In this document: positions 1-4,652 of the stretch, piece by piece
How the letters are laid out: each line of letters opens with the position of its first letter
How positions within the stretch are numbered: position 1 is the first letter of the stretch
DNA from: Synechococcaceae bacterium WBB_10_009
GTDB taxonomy: Bacteria > Cyanobacteriota > Cyanobacteriia > PCC-6307 > Cyanobiaceae
Length of the DNA: 13,146 nucleotides
Assembly (NCBI GenBank): GCA_010030955.1
Contig: RHBP01000034.1
Coordinates: forward strand, 1 to 13,146
Reading direction: 5' to 3'
Notes under the pieces: model-generated
Seen by the model: the letters and a program-made list of their open reading frames with translations, nothing else
What the model was told of the DNA's origin: nothing
The model's database searches: none
Position numbers and translations under genes: made by a program

Positions 1-873
1 GACGCTGCCGTGTTGGAGCAGGCCCAGGGGTTGTTGGCCCCCCGTGGTGAAGGGGAGGTGAACCAGGTGATCGCGGGTTTGGAGAGCCAGCGCCAACGCC
101 AGCAGGAGGCCGCCGAGGAGGCCGCCGCCCTGTTGGCCCGCACCGAACTGCTGCACGAGGAGCTGCTGGAGCGCTGGCAGCAGCAAAAGCAGCAGAGCGC
201 CGAATTGCAGGAGCAGCGCCGCCAGCAGCTGGAGCGCTCGATCCGCGATGGCCAGCAGGAGGTGCGCCGCATCATCCGTCGGCTGCGCCAGGGCCGCGAC
301 GCCGACACCGCCCGCCTCGGGGAGACGGCCCGCCGGGCCGGCCAACGGCTCAAGACGTTGCAGGACCAGCACCGTCCGGCGCCGGAGCGGCGCGATCACC
401 AGGGGTGGCTGCCCAAGCTGGGCGATCGGGTGCGCGTGCTCTCCCTCGGCAAGGCCGGGGAGGTGATGGCCCTCTCCGCCGACGGCCGCGAGCTCACCGT
501 GCGTTGCGGGGTGATGCGGCTCAACCTGGAGCTCTCCGCCATCGAGGGCCTCAACGGCGAGAAGCCCACCCCGCCTCCCCCACCCCAGGTGGCGATCCGC
601 AGCAGCCGGCGCCTGGGCGGAGGCGGCCCCCAGGTGCGCACCGAGCGCAACACCGTGGATGTGCGCGGTCTGCGGGTGCATGAGGCGGAAGCCGCCGTGG
701 AAGACCAGCTGCGCAGCGCCAACGGCCCCCTCTGGGTGATCCACGGCATTGGCACCGGCAAGCTCAAGCGCGGCCTGCGCGACTGGCTGGCCACCCTGCC
801 CTACGTGGAGCGGGTGAGCGATGCCGAACAGGGCGATGGCGGCCCGGGCTGCAGCGTGATCTGGCCGAAGTAG
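1..873 (+). CDS. mutS2: MutS2 family ATPase/endonuclease, C-terminal part (partial)
   Basis: The gene is open from the left edge, so only the last 290 residues are visible and the MutS ATPase core lies outside. Residues about 10-125 form a long charged coiled-coil rich in Q, E and R. A small beta-rich KOW-like segment follows (about 138-185, with LGDRVRVLSLGKAGEV). The C-terminal Smr domain spans about 217-290 and shows VDVRG at 219-223 and the loop HGIGTG at 248-253, the conserved HGxG motif of Smr nucleases. This order (clamp coiled coil, KOW, Smr) is that of MutS2. Family members suppress homologous recombination or split collided ribosomes; which role applies here cannot be read from sequence. 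A GTG at 10 is in frame but is not a start, because the reading frame continues upstream. The stop lies 15 bp from the convergent DUF2283 gene. Confidence 0.93.
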   Translation, partial: DAAVLEQAQGLLAPRGEGEVNQVIAGLESQRQRQQEAAEEAAALLARTELLHEELLERWQQQKQQSAELQEQRRQQLERSIRDGQQEVRRIIRRLRQGRDADTARLGETARRAGQRLKTLQDQHRPAPERRDHQGWLPKLGDRVRVLSLGKAGEVMALSADGRELTVRCGVMRLNLELSAIEGLNGEKPTPPPPPQVAIRSSRRLGGGGPQVRTERNTVDVRGLRVHEAEAAVEDQLRSANGPLWVIHGIGTGKLKRGLRDWLATLPYVERVSDAEQGDGGPGCSVIWPK

Positions 874-888
874 GGCTCAGGCCTGCGC

Positions 889-1104
889 TCAGGCCGATTG
901 CAACACCGGGGCGATGGGCAACAGGGTTTCCACGCTGAGCTGATCGCTGATCTGGGAGTAGTGCTCCACGGTCAGGGCAATGGGGCGCCCTTGCCCGTCG
1001 AAATCGATGATCAGGTTGTCGTTGATCGTCTCGGAACACGTGCTGTCACGGTCCGCCAGGGCCAGATGCAGGGTGTCGGTGTCCGGGAAGTAGCTGATCT
1101 TCAT
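889..1104 (-). CDS. DUF2283 family protein, putative antitoxin of a two-gene module
   Basis: This 71-residue protein opens with MKISYFPDTDTLHLAL and continues with ETINDNLIIDFDGQGRPIALTVEHYS, the pattern of DUF2283 (short beta strands, acidic middle, D-x-D-G-R/Q turn). DUF2283 genes are often found beside small DUF4258/RelE-like genes and are regarded as antitoxin candidates; that is family context, not proof. Its ATG overlaps the stop of the upstream gene as ATGA (1101-1104) and no good Shine-Dalgarno site precedes it, so translation is probably coupled to the upstream gene. Residues from about 57 on (SVETLLPIAPVLQSA) form a short hydrophobic tail. By hand count GC over 961-1080 is 75/120, below neighbouring core genes, which suits a transferred module. 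The gene ends tail to tail with mutS2. Confidence 0.8.
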   Translation of the reverse strand: MKISYFPDTDTLHLALADRDSTCSETINDNLIIDFDGQGRPIALTVEHYSQISDQLSVETLLPIAPVLQSA

Positions 1105-1385
1105 GGTGCCAACGGCCCACGGGTGGATGGATCGGTGCGGGATGCGGGGTTCCGCCTCAGAAATCCCCGATCAAAAAAGGCGTTGTGCACGGTCTCTCTG
1201 TCGTCAAGGGTAATGACCCTGAGCACGCGGTTCTGGGCTTCCGGCACCTGCCCCCAGAGGGCATAGCGGCCATCGCTTTGTTGGCGTTCCTCAAGTGGTG
1301 TTTCCAGCACCCTGGCGATCCAAGCCGTCTTGATGGTGGGCCGTTTCCGCCGCACCACCTCTTGGAAGTAGGCCGTCACCTTCAT
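1101..1385 (-). CDS. Small basic protein, putative RNase-type toxin (DUF4258-like) paired with DUF2283
   Basis: The 94-residue protein is basic at its N-terminus (VRRKRPTIKTAWIARVLETP). It then has a DGR turn (38-40), a strand NRVLRVITL and the motif ETVHNAFFDRGF containing H67, D72 and R73. This helix, 'dGr' turn and 'lRVvtL...tvhnaFfdr' layout resembles DUF4258/BrnT-like small RNase toxins, but I cannot assign a named family firmly. It is the first gene of a two-gene unit and overlaps the DUF2283 gene by 4 nt. Start choice is open: ATG at 1385 lies directly against GGGAG, whereas GTG at 1379 (codon 3) would have that site at an ideal 6-nt spacing. Residues after about 76 look like an unconserved tail. 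GC over 1141-1260 is 73/120 by hand count, against 44/60 at 121-180 in mutS2. Confidence 0.65.
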   Translation of the reverse strand: MKVTAYFQEVVRRKRPTIKTAWIARVLETPLEERQQSDGRYALWGQVPEAQNRVLRVITLDDRETVHNAFFDRGFLRRNPASRTDPSTRGPLAP

Positions 1386-1387
1386 CT

Positions 1388-1405
1388 CCCGAGGATTCCC
1401 CCGGG
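1388..1405 (-). promoter_or_regulatory. Hairpin covering the ribosome binding site of the toxin-like gene
   Basis: Read on the minus strand, CCCGGGG, loop GAAT, CCTCGGG gives a 7-bp stem with one G-U pair. The 3' arm holds the GGG of GGGAG, the only Shine-Dalgarno-like sequence before the gene that starts at 1385 (or 1379). On the plus strand the wobble pair becomes an A-C mismatch, so the stem is better in the minus-strand transcript. It may limit translation of the module; a role as a weak terminator for the upstream ABC gene is less likely because no T-run follows. Confidence 0.4.
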
Positions 1406-1438
1406 TGCCGGTTTGGGGCCCAGGGGGTTGGGCTTAAC

Positions 1439-2683
1439 TCAGCCCAGCGGCGGCAGCAGCGGTTCGGGGGCTGGGGGCGCTGCCGCGGCGGCGGCGGGCA
1501 GGGCGTCCCCGCCGTTGTCGAACAGGCGCCAGCCGCTGGCCTCCACCTCCAGATGCACGGTTTCGCCAGGTGCCACCCGCTGTTCGGGGTCGGCCCGCAG
1601 CTGCACCAGCTGATCCCCCTCCAGCAGCCGGCAGGTGAGCAGCTGTTCGTTGCCCAGGCTTTCCACGTGGCACAGCTCGGCGGGCAGATTGCGGTTGGTG
1701 GCAGGGGCGAGCCGCAGGTGCTCGGCCCGCAGGCCGCCGGTGAGGGCGTCGGGCCCGCCGCGGCTCTGCCATTGCTCCAGGGCGGCGCGGATTGCCCCCT
1801 CCAACAGGAAGCGGCGTCCCCCCAGCTGCAGTTGTCCTGGGCCCACCGCCAGCACCGGCAGCAGGTTCATCGGCGGGCTGCCGATGAACTGGGCCACAAA
1901 CAGATTGCTGGGCCACTGGTAGAGCTCCATCGGCGTGCCCAGCTGCTGCAGCTGCCCGCGGTTGAGCACGGCGATGCGGTGACCCATGGTCATCGCCTCC
2001 ACCTGGTCGTGGGTCACGTACACCGTGGTGGTGCCCAGCCGCCGCTGCAGCTCCACGATCTGGGCGCGGGTGCCCGTGCGCAGCTTGGCGTCCAGGTTGC
2101 TGAGCGGTTCATCCATCAGGAACACCGCCGGCTGCCGGGCGATGGCGCGGCCCAGGGCCACGCGCTGCTTCTGGCCGCCGGAGAGCTCCTTGGGCAGGCG
2201 ATCGAGCAGGTGGTCGAGCTCGAGGGTGCTGGCCACCTCCGCAATCCGTTGCGTGATCCGCTCCTCCCGGCCCGAGCGGAAGCGCAGGGGCCCCGGCAGG
2301 CCGGCGCTGGCGCGGTGCAGGCCGTCGGCCAGTTGCTGCACGGGGCTGCGCCGGCGCTGGCGCCGCAGCCCGAAGCCGATGTTGTCGGCCACGCTCAGGT
2401 GTGGATACAGCGCGTAGCTCTGGAACACCATGGCCACGTCCCGCTGGGCGGGGCGCAGGCCGGTGACGCAGCGATCGCCCACGAAGATGTCGCCGCCGCT
2501 GGGGGCCTCCAGGCCCGCCAACAGACGCAGCAGGGTGCTCTTGCCGCAACCGGAGGGGCCCACCAGCACCAGGAATTCGCCATCGGCGATGGCCAGGTCG
2601 AGCTGGCGCAGCACCTCCACGGGCGCACCGCCCCGCCGGGGCGGGTAGGTCTTGCTGACCTGCTGGAACCGAACCTCTGCCAA
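1439..2683 (-). CDS. ABC transporter ATP-binding protein, MalK/UgpC (CUT1) type, orphan
   Basis: This 414-residue ATPase of carbohydrate/polyol importers shows Walker A GPSGCGKST (42-50), Q-loop FQSYALYPHLSV (87-98), signature LSGGQKQR (167-174), Walker B VFLMDEP (187-193), D-loop SNLDAKLR and H-loop His at 225. A C-terminal MalK-like TOBE/OB region follows (about 240-390). These are all features of the MalK/UgpC/GgtA family, which powers uptake of sugars, glycerol phosphate or compatible solutes; the substrate cannot be inferred. No permease or binding protein lies nearby, so it probably serves transporters encoded elsewhere. The start is TTG at 2683, where homology begins (LAEVRFQQVSKTY); the open frame continues upstream only because it is antisense to obgE. 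About 27 extra, Arg-rich residues lie at 107-142, between the Q-loop region and the signature. The gene diverges from obgE across 39 bp. Confidence 0.88.
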   Translation of the reverse strand: MAEVRFQQVSKTYPPRRGGAPVEVLRQLDLAIADGEFLVLVGPSGCGKSTLLRLLAGLEAPSGGDIFVGDRCVTGLRPAQRDVAMVFQSYALYPHLSVADNIGFGLRRQRRRSPVQQLADGLHRASAGLPGPLRFRSGREERITQRIAEVASTLELDHLLDRLPKELSGGQKQRVALGRAIARQPAVFLMDEPLSNLDAKLRTGTRAQIVELQRRLGTTTVYVTHDQVEAMTMGHRIAVLNRGQLQQLGTPMELYQWPSNLFVAQFIGSPPMNLLPVLAVGPGQLQLGGRRFLLEGAIRAALEQWQSRGGPDALTGGLRAEHLRLAPATNRNLPAELCHVESLGNEQLLTCRLLEGDQLVQLRADPEQRVAPGETVHLEVEASGWRLFDNGGDALPAAAAAAPPAPEPLLPPLG

Positions 2684-2722
2684 CCCCTGGGCCCGCGGCG
2701 GCCCGATCCTAGGGTTGATCAA
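2684..2722. promoter_or_regulatory. 39-bp divergent spacer between the ABC ATPase gene and obgE
   Basis: The two starts face away from each other over only 39 bp, so at least one promoter must lie within the neighbouring coding sequence. For obgE, AGGG at 2711-2714 lies 8 nt before the ATG and can act as the ribosome binding site. The spacer ends in the palindrome TTGATCAA (2715-2722), and TGATCA recurs just inside obgE (2734-2739). I see no convincing -35/-10 pair. The role is inferred from position alone. Confidence 0.35.
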
Positions 2723-3712
2723 ATGCAGTTCATTGATCAGGCCCGCATTGCGGTGCAGGCCGGCCGCGGCGGTGATGGCATCGTGGCCTTCCGGCGCGAG
2801 AAGTATGTGCCGGCCGGTGGCCCCTCCGGCGGCGATGGCGGCCGCGGCGGCGATGTGTGGCTCGAGGCCGACCCCAACCTGCAGACCCTGCTCGACTTCA
2901 AATACAAACGCCTGTTTGAGGCGGTGGATGGCCGCCGGGGCGGCCCCAACAAGAGCACCGGCGCCAGCGGCGACCACCTCACCATCAAGGTGCCGTGCGG
3001 CACGGAGGTGCGCGACCTGCGCACCGGCATCCTGTTGGGTGACCTCACCGAGAAGGGCCAGCGCCTGTTGGTGGCCGTGGGCGGCCGCGGTGGCCTCGGC
3101 AATGCCCACTACCTGAGCAACCGCAACCGCGCCCCGGAGAAATGCACCGAGGGCCGCGACGGTGAAATCTGGAACCTGCAGCTGGAGCTGAAGCTGCTGG
3201 CGGAGGTGGGCATCATTGGCCTGCCCAACGCCGGCAAGAGCACCCTGATCTCGGTGCTCTCCTCAGCCCGGCCCAAGATCGCCGATTACCCCTTCACCAC
3301 CCTGGTGCCCAACCTGGGGGTGGTGCGCCGGCCCACCGGTGACGGCACCGTGTTTGCCGACATTCCGGGGCTGATCGCCGGTGCCGCCCAGGGGGCCGGG
3401 CTTGGCCATGAATTTCTACGCCACATCGAGCGCACCCGGCTGTTGATCCACCTGGTGGATGCCAGCTCCGACGACGTGGTGCGCGACCTGGAGGTGGTGC
3501 GGGGGGAACTGGCGTCGTACGACAGCGGACTGAGCGAACGGCCCACCCTGGTGGCCCTCACCAAGAGCGAGCTGTTGCTGGAGGAGGAGATGCAGGAGCG
3601 CCGTCAGGCGCTGGAGCAGCACTGCGGCCAGCCTGTGTTGGCCATTTCAGCGGCCGCCGCCCAAAACCTGGATCAGCTGCTGGCGGCCACCTGGAGGGAG
3701 TTGGGGATCTGA
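2723..3712 (+). CDS. obgE: Obg family GTPase ObgE/CgtA
   Basis: This 329-residue GTPase has the N-terminal glycine-rich Obg fold (1-158, with AGRGGDGIVAFRREKYVPAGG and the repeated GGRGG turns) followed by the G domain. It shows G1 GLPNAGKST (166-174), switch I around DYPFTTLVPNLG, G3 DIPGLI (from 213) and a G5-like SAAAAQN near 309. The G4 site reads TKSE (280-283), where Obg proteins usually have NKxD. There is no C-terminal OCT domain, so this is the short form seen in many cyanobacteria. Obg proteins act in large-subunit ribosome assembly and link it to growth and the stringent response. The ATG at 2723 is chosen because the family begins MQFIDxARIxVxAGxGG there and AGGG lies 8 nt upstream. 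The open frame further upstream is antisense to the ABC gene. The stop codon lies in the loop/stem edge of a perfect hairpin shared with the convergent cp12. Confidence 0.96.
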   Translation: MQFIDQARIAVQAGRGGDGIVAFRREKYVPAGGPSGGDGGRGGDVWLEADPNLQTLLDFKYKRLFEAVDGRRGGPNKSTGASGDHLTIKVPCGTEVRDLRTGILLGDLTEKGQRLLVAVGGRGGLGNAHYLSNRNRAPEKCTEGRDGEIWNLQLELKLLAEVGIIGLPNAGKSTLISVLSSARPKIADYPFTTLVPNLGVVRRPTGDGTVFADIPGLIAGAAQGAGLGHEFLRHIERTRLLIHLVDASSDDVVRDLEVVRGELASYDSGLSERPTLVALTKSELLLEEEMQERRQALEQHCGQPVLAISAAAAQNLDQLLAATWRELGI

Positions 3713-3724
3713 CGGCAGATCCCC
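3703..3724. terminator. Perfect hairpin between convergent obgE and cp12, probable bidirectional terminator
   Basis: GGGGATCT (3703-3710) and AGATCCCC (3717-3724) are an exact 8-bp inverted repeat around the 6-nt loop GACGGC. The obgE stop TGA is at 3710-3712, so the left arm is made of the last obgE codons. It sits where both transcripts end, 16 bp from the cp12 stop. No T-run follows on either side, so it may act as a transcript-end stabiliser or Rho-assisted site rather than a classical intrinsic terminator. Confidence 0.6.
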
Positions 3725-3740
3725 AGGCCCGATCGAGAGA

Positions 3741-3959
3741 TCAATCGTCGTAGACGAGGCACTCGGGGGCGTCGGGGTTCAGATCGCAGAACACCTCCAG
3801 CGGAGTGGGGTCGTGGTTGTCCCCGGGGTGGTGGGCCTTGTACTCCTCAAGGTCTTTGATCTCGCCTTCAAGGTGGCGCACCTTGCCCTCGTCGCCGGCC
3901 TGGCGGGCTGCGGCGATTTCGTTTTTGTCCTTGGCGATGTGCTCGTCGATGGTGTTCAT
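3741..3959 (-). CDS. cp12: CP12 family Calvin-cycle regulator, short form with one cysteine pair
   Basis: This 72-residue acidic protein ends in LEVFCDLNPDAPECLVYDD, the C-terminal CP12 signature. Its two cysteines (C58 and C67) form the redox disulfide that lets CP12 bind GAPDH. CP12 assembles GAPDH and phosphoribulokinase into an inactive complex in the dark or under oxidising conditions. The N-terminal part (MNTIDEHIAKDKNEIAAARQ...) is helical and charged and contains no cysteine, so the N-terminal pair of canonical CP12 and the AWD-VEEL core are missing. Such reduced forms are, as I recall, usual in picocyanobacteria. The start is ATG at 3959; no Shine-Dalgarno site precedes it. A -10-like TATGGT on the minus strand (4006-4001) would give a leader of about 35 nt, but no matching -35 is seen. 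The gene is convergent with obgE. Confidence 0.88.
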   Translation of the reverse strand: MNTIDEHIAKDKNEIAAARQAGDEGKVRHLEGEIKDLEEYKAHHPGDNHDPTPLEVFCDLNPDAPECLVYDD

Positions 3960-4108
3960 GGAAGGGGCCGGAGGAGCTCGGGCCGCTCGACGTCGGCCAC
4001 ACCATACGGGTGCCAGGCGGCCACTGCTGGGGTTTGTGGTGGGCTTCTGATGCTGGCCACCGCAGCAGCAAGGCGGAGCAAAGGCGGCGAAATCGCGGCG
4101 CCGTGGCT

Positions 4109-4139
4109 AGGAGAGAAGCAGCTGCTCAGCTGCCCCATG
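4109..4139 (+). promoter_or_regulatory. Shine-Dalgarno-like site bridged to the start codon by a palindromic hairpin
   Basis: AGGAGA at 4109-4114 is the only good ribosome binding site before the ATG at 4137, but it lies 22 nt away, too far for normal use. Between them is the perfect inverted repeat GCAGCTG-CT-CAGCTGC (4118-4133). If it folds (six pairs with a 4-nt loop), the unpaired distance from AGGAGA to ATG drops to about 6 nt. The same 16-bp palindrome could instead be a dimeric operator for the divergent cp12/unknown-gene region. The sequence is seen directly; the function is inferred. Confidence 0.4.
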
Positions 4140-4652
4140 GCCCGGATCCGTCAACGGCGGGATCGCCATTTCATCGATGACCATGGCCAGCTGTTCTGGA
4201 TCAACGGCCCCGACCACCACTGTTACCTCTCGGAACAACGCCAATGGCGCCAGGGGCTCACGTTTGAAGAGGTGCTCGAGTGGAAGCAGTGCTCCCCCAG
4301 CGGCCTGGTGAGCCAGCGCTTCACCTCCCTGCAGGCGGCGTGTGAGGCCTTTGAGCACCACCAGATCACCTGGTCGCTCGATCTCTACCTGCGCCGCATG
4401 GGCGATGAGATGGCCCTGCAGCGCGGCTGCGACGACTACAAGCCCACCGCCATGAAGGAGGAGGAGGCCCGCGGCGCCCGCCCCCGCCGCCAGCCCTGGC
4501 TGAGCGCTGATGGCGCCCCCAAAGCCGCCGCGGCCCCGCGCTGCGACCTCAGTGCGCGCCCCCGCTGTGCCCCGGGCGAGGCGCCCCACCTGCAGCGCCG
4601 CCGCCGCAGCAGCGCCGCCCAGGGCCCCGGGATCAGCCCGGCAGCTCGCTGA
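4137..4652 (+). CDS. Conserved-looking hypothetical protein with low-complexity tail
   Basis: I do not recognise a named family. The 171-residue product has an ordered-looking N-terminal part (1 to about 112) rich in aromatic residues, His and Trp, with the segments RDRHFIDDHGQLFWINGPDH, QGLTFEEVLEWK and ITWSLDLYLRRMGDEMALQRG. A tail (about 113-171) made mostly of A, R, P, G and S follows. The aromatic, acidic N-terminal part has the composition of a real folded protein, unlike the tail. There is no signal peptide or membrane segment. The start is ATG at 4137, after the hairpin at 4118-4133; the frame is open further upstream, but that stretch is GC-biased and unlike a protein. The last 20 bp overlap the 3' end of the ABC-F gene on the other strand. 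It is divergent from cp12 across 177 bp. Possible real ends upstream of the tail (a lost stop) cannot be excluded. Confidence 0.7.
   Translation: MARIRQRRDRHFIDDHGQLFWINGPDHHCYLSEQRQWRQGLTFEEVLEWKQCSPSGLVSQRFTSLQAACEAFEHHQITWSLDLYLRRMGDEMALQRGCDDYKPTAMKEEEARGARPRRQPWLSADGAPKAAAAPRCDLSARPRCAPGEAPHLQRRRRSSAAQGPGISPAAR

Noticed and set aside
875..895. Direct repeat GCTCAGGCC, twice with 3 bp between, at the mutS2/DUF2283 junction
   Set aside because: It is short, GC-rich and without partner features. It could be a chance event or the scar of an insertion, but nothing else supports an attachment site.
1553..2722. Long plus-strand open frame leading into obgE, suggesting a much longer ObgE or an extra gene
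   Set aside because: It is antisense to the ABC ATPase in exact codon register. GC-rich genes avoid TTA, CTA and TCA codons, which keeps this frame open. The translation is Gln/His/Ala-rich noise with no domain, and ObgE homology begins at 2723.
2684..3109. Upstream extension of the ABC ATPase frame on the minus strand
   Set aside because: It is the in-register antisense of obgE; the ABC family sequence starts at the TTG at 2683.
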